Positions 1 to 6,918 are shown, counted from the first letter of the stretch. The stretch is DNA of 7,845 nt from Alphaproteobacteria bacterium (GCA_003694205.1 RFKS01000234.1:1-7845); one strand, 5' to 3'. The notes: generated by a model from the sequence alone, not told the origin. Numbers and translations are program-made.

Positions 1-905
1 CCGAAGAGGCGGCCCGCCTCGAGAAAGAGCAGGCGGAAGCCGAAGCGGCGCGCAAGCGCGCCGATGCGCTGGAGGGGCTTGTGCGCGAATTCGAAACCCG
101 CATCGGCGGCGTCATGACCAAGCTCGGTGGAGCAGCGAAGGAGCTGGCGGCGACGGCCGACACGCTCCTGCGCACGGCCGAGGATTCCGCGGGCCGCTCC
201 GAGGTGGTCGCGGAAGCCGGAGCCACCGCCTCGAAGAATGTCGCTACGGTGGCCAGCGCCGCCGAGGAGTTGACCGCCTCGATCGCCGAGATCGGGCGTC
301 AGGTCGACAATGCAAATTCCGTGACCAGGACCGCGGTCGAGGAAGTGCGGCACAGCAGCGACAAGGTCCGCTCCTTGTCCGCCTCCGCGGACCGTATGAG
401 CGAGATTGTCGACCTCATCACCGACATCGCCGAACAGACCAATCTGCTTGCCCTCAACGCCACCATCGAGGCGGCGCGTGCCGGCGAATCGGGCAAGGGC
501 TTCGCGGTCGTGGCGAGCGAGGTCAAGTCACTGGCCAACCAGACCCACAAGGCGATCGACGAGATCGGCGGTCTCATCGCCAACATCCAGAAGGCAAGCG
601 GCGAGGCGCTTCGCACCATGGGTCATATGGACGAGGTGATCGCGCGCGTCAGCGAAACGACAGCGACCATCGCTGCCGCGGTAGAGCAGCAGGACGGTGC
701 GACCAAGGAGATCGCCCACAATGTGCAGGGTGCCGCAGCCGGAACGCGCCGGGTCTCCGACGAGATCAGCACGGTGGCCGGCGCGGCGGCGGAAACCGGA
801 AACGTCGCGCAGCAGATGAAGGCCGCGGCCGACGGCCTGACCCGGCTCGCACGCGACCTCGAGGCACAGGTGGACGGCTTCATCCGCGGCGTGCGGACCG
901 CCTGA
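1..905 (+). CDS. Methyl-accepting chemotaxis protein, C-terminal signalling part (5' partial)
   Basis: This is the cytoplasmic signalling region of a chemoreceptor, which controls CheA kinase through CheW. The reading frame is open from base 3, so 300 residues are visible and the sensor, membrane and most HAMP sequence lie off the left edge; the GTG at 81 is internal. The first 30 or so residues are an Ala/Glu/Lys/Arg-rich helix, as in the HAMP-to-signalling linker of alphaproteobacterial receptors. The hairpin tip is unmistakable: [19 protein letters not shown] starts at visible residue 144, followed by [11 protein letters not shown]. Long Ala/Glu/Thr-rich coiled-coil arms flank it and contain Glu/Gln pairs that could be methylation sites (for example AAEEL, VEQQD). 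The C-terminus ends FIRGVRTA and lacks the NWETF-type CheR-tethering pentapeptide. The ligand cannot be inferred because the sensor domain is missing. Family assignment is very secure. Confidence 0.96.
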   Translation, partial: EEAARLEKEQAEAEAARKRADALEGLVREFETRIGGVMTKLGGAAKELAATADTLLRTAEDSAGRSEVVAEAGATASKNVATVASAAEELTASIAEIGRQVDNANSVTRTAVEEVRHSSDKVRSLSASADRMSEIVDLITDIAEQTNLLALNATIEAARAGESGKGFAVVASEVKSLANQTHKAIDEIGGLIANIQKASGEALRTMGHMDEVIARVSETTATIAAAVEQQDGATKEIAHNVQGAAAGTRRVSDEISTVAGAAAETGNVAQQMKAAADGLTRLARDLEAQVDGFIRGVRTA

Positions 906-927
906 ATGCAGCCCCTTCCCTGCCTGC

Positions 928-931
928 GGAG
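928..931 (+). promoter_or_regulatory. Ribosome binding site deciding the porin start
   Basis: GGAG lies 7 bases before the ATG at 939 and 10 before the ATG at 942. It is too close to the ATG at 933. The ATG at 906, which abuts the MCP stop codon, has no comparable purine-rich sequence ahead of it. This favours the start at 939. Confidence 0.5.
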
Positions 932-938
932 CATGACG

Positions 939-2393
939 ATGATGCGCATCCTGCCCGCCGCCTGCGTCGCCCTCGCCCTTGCCACAGGCGCCGCCGGTGC
1001 CGGGGAGACGCGGACCGGCTGCCCCTCCGCGGCGGCTGTTGCCGCCGCCTACAAGGGCACCTTCTTCGACAATGACTTCTCCTATCTGGAGGGCTCCTGC
1101 GAGGCGGTGAAGGACGGCAAGGAGGCGGAAGCGGACGGGCGCGATGCCGTTCGCCGTGCAACCGATCGCCTGAAGGAAATCGCGCTCGCCGATCGTGTTC
1201 GGCTGGCGCTCGGCGGCGAATTGCGCCTGCGCTATCACAATGAGGACGGGATCGGGCGCACCCGCCTCGACGGCCTCGACGACCAGTTCCTGCTCAGCCG
1301 CGTCCGTGCCTATGCCGACCTTCATCTCGGCAGCCATGTGCGCGGCTATGTCGAGCTGATCGATGCGCGCAGGTCAGGCGGCCGCCAGCCGCCGCGCGGC
1401 ATCGAGGTGGTGCGCGGCGACATTCTCAACGGATTCGTCGAGCTCGGCACCGCCCTCGCTGGCGGCCGTGCCTATCTGCGCGCCGGTCGCCAGGAGCTGC
1501 TGTTCGGCGCACAAAGGCTCGTCTCCCCGCTCAACTGGGGAAACACGCGACGCAATTTCGACGGTGTGCGCATCGGCTACCGGCGCGGCGCCTTCGCCAT
1601 CGACGGCTGGTTCACCAATCCGCGCACGGTGACGGGCCGCGACCGAGACCGCAACAGCCGCAGCGATTTCTCCGGCGTCTATCTTTCCTGGACCGGCGTT
1701 CCCGGCCAGACGCTCGAGATCTACGCCCTCAATCTCGACAGCGACCCGCGGGGCGGCGGTGGCGACAGCAATTTCTGGACCTTCGGCATCCACGGCAAGG
1801 GGCAACTCGGTGCGCTCCTCTGGGAAAGCGAGAACATGGTCCAGACCGGAACCATCGCCGGGCAGAATTTCCGCGCCACGTCGCTCACCTTCGGGCTCGG
1901 CCGCGCGCTTGGCGACCTCCTTCCGCTGGCACCGACCCTGTGGCTCTACTACGACCGCGCCAGCGGCGACGGCGACCCGGACGACGGCCGCGACCGCACC
2001 TTCCGTCAGCTCTTCCCGCTGGCGCATGCCTATTTCGGGGCCATGGATCTGGTGGCGCGACAGAATATCGAATCCCTTTCGGCCCGCCTTTCGCTCAGGC
2101 CGCATCCTATGCTCACGACACTCGCTGTCTTCCACGACTTCGCCCTCGTGCGCCCTACCGACGCGCTTTACAATGCGGGCGGTGCGCCGATCCGTCGCGA
2201 CGCAAGCGGACTTTCGGGCAAGGATATCGGACGCGAGCTCGACCTCATCCTGCGACTTGGTGCGCGCTCCTGGACGACCATCGAGTTCGGCTTCGCGCGC
2301 TTCTGGGCCGGTGGCTTCGTCCGCGCCACGAACGGCCCGGGCATCAGCGGCAATGCGGATTTCCTCTACCTGCAGTCGGTCTTCCGCTTCTGA
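939..2393 (+). CDS. Alginate-export-family outer-membrane beta-barrel protein
   Basis: This is a predicted outer-membrane porin of the alginate export (AlgE-like) family, 484 residues from the chosen start. In-frame ATGs also exist at 906, 933 and 942; 939 is preferred because it follows GGAG at good spacing and begins directly with a signal peptide (MMRILPAACVALALATGAAGA, cleavage likely after Ala21). A pre-barrel segment follows with KGTFFDNDFSYL (residues 39-50) and two cysteines (28 and 54). The barrel then shows alternating aromatic/polar strands, with family landmarks LRLRYHNE, RQELLFG (184-190), RLVSPLNWGNTRR and NFDG (206-209). The last residue is Phe, as expected for BAM-inserted barrels. 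Despite the family name, many members sit near catabolic genes and probably take up small or hydrophobic molecules; the substrate here is unknown. It lies 33 bases after the MCP stop. Confidence 0.88.
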   Translation: MMRILPAACVALALATGAAGAGETRTGCPSAAAVAAAYKGTFFDNDFSYLEGSCEAVKDGKEAEADGRDAVRRATDRLKEIALADRVRLALGGELRLRYHNEDGIGRTRLDGLDDQFLLSRVRAYADLHLGSHVRGYVELIDARRSGGRQPPRGIEVVRGDILNGFVELGTALAGGRAYLRAGRQELLFGAQRLVSPLNWGNTRRNFDGVRIGYRRGAFAIDGWFTNPRTVTGRDRDRNSRSDFSGVYLSWTGVPGQTLEIYALNLDSDPRGGGGDSNFWTFGIHGKGQLGALLWESENMVQTGTIAGQNFRATSLTFGLGRALGDLLPLAPTLWLYYDRASGDGDPDDGRDRTFRQLFPLAHAYFGAMDLVARQNIESLSARLSLRPHPMLTTLAVFHDFALVRPTDALYNAGGAPIRRDASGLSGKDIGRELDLILRLGARSWTTIEFGFARFWAGGFVRATNGPGISGNADFLYLQSVFRF

Positions 2394-2399
2394 CCACCC

Positions 2400-2412
2400 C
2401 GCGGGTCCCGCG
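2400..2412. repeat. Perfect inverted repeat just after the porin gene
   Basis: CGCGGG and CCCGCG flank a single T, beginning seven bases after the porin stop codon. As RNA it could fold only a short stem, because the central bases must form the loop. No T-run follows it, so it is not a textbook terminator. In sequence this rich in G and C such palindromes are frequent. Confidence 0.3.
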
Positions 2413-2436
2413 ATAGCGCGCGCTGCCACCGTCGCG

Positions 2437-2461
2437 GCGGGATTGCCCGCGTCCTCATTTT
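2437..2461 (+). terminator. Weak candidate terminator between porin and acyl-CoA synthetase genes
   Basis: GCGGG (2437-2441) and CCCGC (2446-2450) form a 5-bp stem with an ATTG loop. After a seven-base gap comes a short T-run at 2458-2461. The stem is short and the T-run is distant, so termination would be partial at best. It may tune expression between the porin and the ligase. Confidence 0.25.
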
Positions 2462-2500
2462 GTGCCCAGATGCGGCCCGGGAATTCGACCGGCAGCGAAC

Positions 2501-2506
2501 GAGGGG
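2501..2506 (+). promoter_or_regulatory. Ribosome binding site for the acyl-CoA synthetase GTG start
   Basis: GAGGGG lies immediately upstream of the GTG at 2510, with the GAGG core five bases from the start codon. It supports 2510 over the in-frame GTG at 2462 and the ATG at 2549, which have no clear Shine-Dalgarno match. Confidence 0.5.
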
Positions 2507-2509
2507 ACC

Positions 2510-4342
2510 GTGGCACGCCATCCCGACGACTGCAGCAATCTGGTTCAGATGTTTCTCGAGCGCGTCGAGCGCCACCCGGAAAGGCCCTTCCTGTGGGCGC
2601 GGCGCGAGGGGGCCTTCCACGCCCTGAGCTGGCAGGAGACCGCGGACCGGGTGGCGCGGCTCGCGCACGCGCTCACGGCACTCGGCGTCGAACCGGGCGA
2701 CCGCGTGGTGCTGGTCTCGGAGAACCGGCCGGAATGGCTGATTGCCGATTTCGCGATCATGGCCGCGGGCGCGATCACCGTGCCCGCCTATGTCACGAAC
2801 ACCTCCCGTGACCATCTCCACATCCTCGAGAACAGCGGCGCCAGGGCGGCGATCATCTCGACGGCACGGCTCGCCCGCGCCTTCCTGCCCGCAGCGCACC
2901 AGTCGGATGCGCTCGGGCAGGTGATCGCGATCGAGGAACCGCGGCTCAGGCAGAGCATCAATGCGGAGATCCATCTTTGGGAGCCGAGCCTCGCCGCCCA
3001 GTCGGGATCACTCGATCTCCTGCGTGACCGGGCGGCGGCACTCGGCCGGCGCGACGTCGCCTGCATCATCTACACCTCGGGAACCGGTGGCGCGCCCAAG
3101 GGCGTGATGATCAGCCATGGTGCCATTCTCGCGAACTGTGCCGGCGGCATGGACGTGCTCGAGGAAATCGGGCTCGCGGGACACCGCTTTCTCTCCTTCC
3201 TGCCCCTCAGTCACGCCTATGAGCACAGTGCCGGACAGATGCTGCCGGTCGCGATCGGCGCCGAGATCGCCTATGCCGAGGGGATCGACAAGCTGGCTCC
3301 GAACATGCGCGAGATGCGGCCCACCGTGATGGTCGTCGTGCCGCGCCTGTTCGAGATGCTGCGCGCGCGCGTGCTGCGGCAGGTGGAAAAGGACGGCGGG
3401 CTTCGCAAGAAACTCTTCGACCGCGCCGTCGCGCTCGGCACGCGGCGCGCCCTCGGTGGCCCCAGGCTCTCTCCGCGCGAGCGCCTCGAGGACCGCCTGC
3501 TCGACCTCTTGGTGCGCGCCAGGGTGCGCAAGGGCTTTGGTGGCCGTGTCCGGGCGATGGTTTCCGGTGGTGCGCCGCTCAACCCCGATGTCGGGGCGTT
3601 TTTCATGGCCCTCGGCCTGCCGCTGCTGCAGGGCTATGGCCAGACCGAGGCAGCGCCGATCATCTCGGTCAACCGCCTGACGGGCGCCAAGGTGCACACC
3701 GTGGGCCCGCCGCTCAAGGGGGTCGAGGTGCGGATCGCCGAGGACGGCGAGATCCTGGTCCGCGGCGAGCTGGTGATGAATGGATACTGGCAGGACCCCC
3801 AGGCGACGGCCCGCGCCATTCAGGACGGCTGGCTGCATACCGGCGACATCGGCCATATCGACGCGGACGGGCATCTCGTCATCACCGATCGCAAGAAGGA
3901 CATCATCGTTTCCGACAAGGGCGAGAATGTCTCGCCGCAGCGTATCGAGGGCATGCTCGCGCTTGAGCCCGAGATCGGCCAGGTGATGGTCTATGGCGAC
4001 CGCAAGCCGCATCTGGTGGCGCTCGTCGTGCCCGATGCCGACTGGCTTGCGGGCTGGGCGCGCGCTGCCGGCAAGGAATGCGATCTCGGCAGCCTCGCCG
4101 GCGATCCCGATCTCAAGGCTGCGCTCGACGTCGCCGTGGCCCGGGTCAACAAGCGCCTCGCGCCGGTCGAGCGGGTGCGCCGCTTCGCCATCGCAAGAGA
4201 GCCATTCAGCATCGAGAACGAGCAGATGACACCGACCCTCAAGGTGCGCCGGCACGTCATCACCGCGGCCTATCGCGATGTCCTCGAGGGGCTCTATGGC
4301 ACACGCTCGGGCCAGGCGCCGGCAGGCGAGACCAAGCCCTGA
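2510..4342 (+). CDS. Long-chain-type acyl-CoA synthetase (AMP-binding, COG1022/FAA1 type)
   Basis: The product (610 residues) is an adenylate-forming ligase expected to activate a fatty or other carboxylic acid with ATP and then CoA, in the cytosol or at the inner membrane. The N-terminal LVQMFLERVERHPERP helix is typical of the FAA1-type family and must be included, which argues for the GTG at 2510 rather than the ATG at 2549. Motifs in order are the P-loop YTSGTGGAPKG from Tyr188, LPLSHAYE, the adenine-binding GYGQTE (375-380), WLHTGDIG with ribose-binding Asp446, the hinge DRKKDIIV, and the C-terminal catalytic Lys578 in TPTLKVRR. All core elements are present, so the enzyme should be active. 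The second Thr of the usual YTSGTTG loop is Gly. Substrate chain length is not readable from sequence. It lies 116 bases after the porin gene. Confidence 0.93.
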   Translation: MARHPDDCSNLVQMFLERVERHPERPFLWARREGAFHALSWQETADRVARLAHALTALGVEPGDRVVLVSENRPEWLIADFAIMAAGAITVPAYVTNTSRDHLHILENSGARAAIISTARLARAFLPAAHQSDALGQVIAIEEPRLRQSINAEIHLWEPSLAAQSGSLDLLRDRAAALGRRDVACIIYTSGTGGAPKGVMISHGAILANCAGGMDVLEEIGLAGHRFLSFLPLSHAYEHSAGQMLPVAIGAEIAYAEGIDKLAPNMREMRPTVMVVVPRLFEMLRARVLRQVEKDGGLRKKLFDRAVALGTRRALGGPRLSPRERLEDRLLDLLVRARVRKGFGGRVRAMVSGGAPLNPDVGAFFMALGLPLLQGYGQTEAAPIISVNRLTGAKVHTVGPPLKGVEVRIAEDGEILVRGELVMNGYWQDPQATARAIQDGWLHTGDIGHIDADGHLVITDRKKDIIVSDKGENVSPQRIEGMLALEPEIGQVMVYGDRKPHLVALVVPDADWLAGWARAAGKECDLGSLAGDPDLKAALDVAVARVNKRLAPVERVRRFAIAREPFSIENEQMTPTLKVRRHVITAAYRDVLEGLYGTRSGQAPAGETKP

Positions 4343-4356
4343 CACCTTCGTTGTGC

Positions 4357-4385
4357 TTGCCGGCGCCGCGCAGTCTTGCCACAAT
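4357..4385 (+). promoter_or_regulatory. Candidate sigma-70-type promoter ahead of the MBL-fold hydrolase
   Basis: TTGCCG (4357-4362) and CACAAT (4380-4385) are separated by exactly 17 bases and match the consensus boxes at 4 of 6 positions each. The predicted transcript would start near 4392 and leave a short leader before the hydrolase start at 4426. The match is suggestive only. Confidence 0.3.
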
Positions 4386-4411
4386 CAACCGCGGGAGGAT
4401 TCATCTGGGGA

Positions 4412-4416
4412 AAGGA
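4412..4416 (+). promoter_or_regulatory. Ribosome binding site of the MBL-fold hydrolase
   Basis: AAGGA ends nine bases before the ATG at 4426. The open frame extends far upstream into the ligase gene, but this site together with the signal peptide that begins at 4426 fixes the start. Confidence 0.6.
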
Positions 4417-4425
4417 CCAACTGCG

Positions 4426-5328
4426 ATGAAACGGGTTTTCTGCGCGGCGCTTCTCGGCGCCGTCACCTTCATTCCGGCGGCATCGGCACAGCGGGATCTC
4501 TCGCAGGTCGAGATCCGCACGGAGCATGCCGGCGGACAGGTCTATGCACTGTTCGGCGCCGGCGGCAATATCGGGGTGCTCAAGACCGACGACGGCGTGA
4601 TCCTGATCGACGATCAGTTCGCCCCCCTGAGCGACAAGATCAAGGCAGCCGTCAAGGCCATCTCGGACAAGCCGATCCGCTTCCTGCTCAACACCCACTG
4701 GCATGGCGATCACACCGGCGGCAACGAGAATTTCGGCGGCATGGGCGTTGTCATCGTCGCCCATGACAATGTCTACAGGCGCCTCTCGACCCCGCAGACA
4801 TTCGCCAATGCCGATCGTAATACGAAGGCCCGTCCGAAGGCCGCACTGCCGGTGATCACCTACAATGACGAGCTTTCCTTTCATGTCGGCGAGACCACCC
4901 ATGTGGTGCATGTGCCGCATGCCCACACCGACGGCGATTCAGTGGTCTTCTTCACCGAGAGCAATGTCGTGCACATGGGCGACCTGCTCTTCGTCGACCG
5001 CTATCCCTTCATCGACCTCGATTCGGGCGGCAATCTCAATGGCGTCATTGCCGGCGTGAAGGCGACGCTCGAGATCACCGGCCCGGACACCGTCTTCATT
5101 GGTGGCCACGGCCCGCTTGCACACCGCGACCGGGTGGAAGCCTATCTCCGGGTGCTCGAGACGGCCCGTGACCGGGTTCAGGCCCTGATCGATGCCGGCA
5201 AGTCGAAGGAAGAGGTGATCGCCGCAAGGCCGATGGCCGAGTATGACGAGACCTGGGGATCGGGATTCATCAAGCCGGACGCCTTTCTCGCTGCTGTCTA
5301 TCAGAGCCTGACCAGCGGCGCGGAGTGA
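4426..5328 (+). CDS. Exported metallo-beta-lactamase-fold hydrolase
   Basis: A 300-residue binuclear zinc-type hydrolase is predicted to act in the periplasm. It starts with a Sec signal peptide (MKRVFCAALL..., cleavage likely after ASA at residue 21) and has no lipobox. The metal-binding set is complete: H91-W-H93-G-D95-H96, H167 in PHAHTDGD, D186 in HMGDLLF, and H228 in GGHGPL. A bridging Asp where class B1 and B2 beta-lactamases have Cys is the pattern of glyoxalase II, lactonase and related hydrolases rather than of true B1 beta-lactamases, so resistance should not be assumed. The C-terminal tail contains a helical segment with KSKEEVIAARP and ends in YQSLTSGAE. The substrate is unknown; an ester, lactone or thioester is possible. 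The gene follows the acyl-CoA synthetase by 83 bases, with its own ribosome binding site and possible promoter. Confidence 0.88.
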   Translation: MKRVFCAALLGAVTFIPAASAQRDLSQVEIRTEHAGGQVYALFGAGGNIGVLKTDDGVILIDDQFAPLSDKIKAAVKAISDKPIRFLLNTHWHGDHTGGNENFGGMGVVIVAHDNVYRRLSTPQTFANADRNTKARPKAALPVITYNDELSFHVGETTHVVHVPHAHTDGDSVVFFTESNVVHMGDLLFVDRYPFIDLDSGGNLNGVIAGVKATLEITGPDTVFIGGHGPLAHRDRVEAYLRVLETARDRVQALIDAGKSKEEVIAARPMAEYDETWGSGFIKPDAFLAAVYQSLTSGAE

Positions 5329-5555
5329 TTCGCGGCCCAGCGGCGCGTCGCGCGACCGGTCTTTCGGCCCTGCGGCGCATGGCTTCGGGGCCGATGTCGG
5401 GTCCTTCCGGCGCAACATGATGAAGACCGCGGCTTTCCCGCAAGCGGCGATCGCGATATGCAGGGGTCGTCGGCCGCGCCATGTCCGTACGGATGGTCAT
5501 GGTGGACGGGAGACGGGGTGAGCGGCACCGCGTCGCAGGATCCGGGGCATCGTTC
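5329..5555. other. Intergenic region of about 227 bases with small palindromes
   Basis: No convincing gene is seen here. It holds two adjoining perfect palindromes, GTCGCGCGAC (5347-5356) and GACCGGTC (5354-5361), which overlap by three bases and are followed by TTTC, and a further GCGATCGC (5447-5454). A GATATG (5455-5460) could be a -10 box for the flavin reductase, but no good -35 box sits at the right distance. If the flavin reductase really starts at 5481, the region shrinks to 152 bases. Confidence 0.4.
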
Positions 5556-6086
5556 ATGGACAGGCGTGCAGCGTTTCGCACCTTTGAATTCGGCGTCGAC
5601 GACGAGGCGGAGATCGAACGCGATCGCCGCGCCTTCCGCGATGCACTCGGTCGCTATCCGACCGGCGTCGCCGTCGCCACCACCCGCGATGCCGCCGGCC
5701 GGCCGCACGGCATCACCATCAACAGCTTCGCCTCGGTCAGCCTCGATCCGCCGCTCATCCTGTGGAGCATCGCGCGGCGGGCGACGACGGCGGACGCCTT
5801 CCTCTCCGCACCATATTTCGCGATCAGCATCCTCGCCGAGCATCAGGAGGCGCTGGCGCGCACCTTCTCCTGGTCCGCGGCCGACCGTTTCACCGGTGTC
5901 GATACCGTGCCGGGGCTCGGCGAGGTGCCGCTCCTCGAGGCCGCGCTGGCGGTGTTCGAATGCGAAAGGGAGGCGGTGCACCCGGGCGGGGACCACGCCA
6001 TCCTCGTCGGCCGCGTCGCGCGTTTCCGCATGCGGCCAGGCCGGCCATTGCTCTTTCACGCCGGTCTGTTCCGCGGCCTCGAATAG
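5556..6086 (+). CDS. Flavin reductase-like domain protein (DIM6/NTAB family)
   Basis: A small FMN-binding split-barrel protein of the family that includes HpaC-type flavin reductases, which use NAD(P)H to supply reduced flavin to two-component monooxygenases. From the chosen start it has 176 residues. Landmarks are FRDALGRYPTGVAVAT (27-42), GITINSFASVSLDPPL (52-67), GGDHAILVGRV (144-154) and the C-terminal PLLFHAGLFRGL. An in-frame ATG at 5481 would add 25 residues, rich in Arg and Gly, that lie outside the domain; 5556 fits family length better and has a weak GGGG eight bases upstream. Start choice is therefore uncertain. No monooxygenase partner lies in the window. The gene converges on the dehydrogenase gene across 70 bases. 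Some relatives act on other flavin or pyridine-nucleotide chemistry, so the exact reaction is open. Confidence 0.85.
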   Translation: MDRRAAFRTFEFGVDDEAEIERDRRAFRDALGRYPTGVAVATTRDAAGRPHGITINSFASVSLDPPLILWSIARRATTADAFLSAPYFAISILAEHQEALARTFSWSAADRFTGVDTVPGLGEVPLLEAALAVFECEREAVHPGGDHAILVGRVARFRMRPGRPLLFHAGLFRGLE

Positions 6087-6106
6087 AGCCCGCCCTCGGG
6101 CAGGCT
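6087..6106. terminator. Hairpin at the convergent junction
   Basis: An imperfect inverted repeat begins on the base after the flavin reductase stop codon. Arms AGCCCGCC and GGCAGGCT enclose a four-base loop. In a minus-strand transcript every position of the eight-base stem pairs, one as a G-U wobble; in a plus-strand transcript one C-A mismatch interrupts it. There is no strong T-run on either side. It is placed where a shared terminator would be expected, but termination is not demonstrated. Confidence 0.4.
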
Positions 6107-6156
6107 GGTCTCAAGCGGAGACGCGGGCGATCCCCTCTCGCCGTCGCGTCGGCACC

Positions 6157-6915
6157 TCAGCGTGGCGCCATGCGGATGGCCCCATCGAGGCGGATGGTCT
6201 CCCCGTTCAGCATCGGATTCTCGACGATATGCTGCGCCAGTGCCGCATATTCCGACGGGTCGCCGAGACGGTGCGGATGCGGCACCGAGCGGGCGAGACT
6301 CGCGCGCACCTCCTCGGGCAGTCCCATGAGGAGCGGCGTCGCGAACAGACCCGGCGCGATGGTCATGACGCGGATCTGCTTGTCGGCAAGATCGCGGGCG
6401 ATAGGCAGCGTCATGCCCACGATGCCGCCCTTTGAGGCCGAATAGGCGGCCTGGCCGATCTGGCCATCGAACGCCGCCACCGAGGCGGTGTTGATGATCA
6501 CCCCGCGCTCCTCGCCGAGGGCGTCGGCGGCGACGAGACGCGCAGCGAAGAGACGGATGCAGTTGAAGCTGCCGACAAGATTGATCGCGATCACCTTCTT
6601 GAATAGGTCCAAGGGGTGCGGCTCGCCCCGGCTGACGGTCTTCGCCGCCGGCCCGATTCCGGCACAATTGACGAGCACCCGGGCGACGCCATGCGCGGCC
6701 GCGGCGGTATCGATGGCAGACGCCACCGCCGCCTCGTCGGTCACGTCGGCGGCAAGGAACAGACCCTTGATCTCGTCGGCGAGCGCCGGCCCCTTGTCTC
6801 CGTCGCGATCGAGAATCGCGACTTTCATGCCGGCGGCGGCAAAGCGGCGCGCCGTCGCCGCACCAAGTCCCGAGGCACCTCCGGTGACGATCGCGGCGAG
6901 GCCCTGTGTCTGCAT
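6157..6915 (-). CDS. Type II 3-hydroxyacyl-CoA dehydrogenase (HSD17B10-like SDR)
   Basis: A 252-residue classical short-chain dehydrogenase expected to oxidise 3-hydroxyacyl-CoA or 2-methyl-3-hydroxybutyryl-CoA to the 3-oxoacyl-CoA with NAD+, in fatty-acid or isoleucine breakdown. The nucleotide-binding TGGASGLG is at residues 11-18, Asp36 after the second strand indicates NAD+ preference, NCAG is at 83-86, and the catalytic tetrad is N112, S145, Y158, K162. Long stretches such as [41 protein letters not shown] and IRLDGAIRM coincide with human HSD17B10 as I recall it, which separates it from generic FabG-like reductases. The ATG has a good AAGGTGA site upstream. It follows the DMT permease gene by 62 bases on the same strand and may be co-transcribed with it. 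Confidence 0.92.
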   Translation of the reverse strand: MQTQGLAAIVTGGASGLGAATARRFAAAGMKVAILDRDGDKGPALADEIKGLFLAADVTDEAAVASAIDTAAAAHGVARVLVNCAGIGPAAKTVSRGEPHPLDLFKKVIAINLVGSFNCIRLFAARLVAADALGEERGVIINTASVAAFDGQIGQAAYSASKGGIVGMTLPIARDLADKQIRVMTIAPGLFATPLLMGLPEEVRASLARSVPHPHRLGDPSEYAALAQHIVENPMLNGETIRLDGAIRMAPR

Positions 6916-6918
6916 GAT

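Noticed and set aside
1374..2516. Long minus-strand open frame (380 codons) opposite the porin
   Set aside because: It is antisense to a clearly recognised beta-barrel gene. Its translation is Arg/Ala/Glu-rich with no recognisable domain, as expected from codon bias in GC-rich DNA.
3008..4384. Minus-strand open frame of 458 codons opposite the acyl-CoA synthetase
   Set aside because: The plus strand carries every motif of an AMP-binding ligase. The antisense translation is His/Asp/Ala-rich low-information sequence with no domain.
4078..4425. Upstream extension of the MBL-fold hydrolase frame into the ligase gene
   Set aside because: The extension is an Arg-rich out-of-frame shadow of the ligase. 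The signal peptide and ribosome binding site place the start at 4426.
4426..5328. Annotation as a beta-lactamase resistance gene
   Set aside because: The metal site has Asp186 where B1 and B2 enzymes have Cys, and the fold family is very broad. Resistance activity cannot be claimed from the fold.
5447..5454. GCGATCGC octamer resembling the cyanobacterial HIP1 element
   Set aside because: A single copy was noticed in a GC-rich, evidently proteobacterial context, so chance is the simplest explanation.
5417..5521. Small plus-strand open frame of 34 codons starting MMKTAAFP
   Set aside because: It has no ribosome binding site, its second half is Arg/Gly/His-rich, and it overlaps the possible upstream start of the flavin reductase. 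Nothing supports translation.
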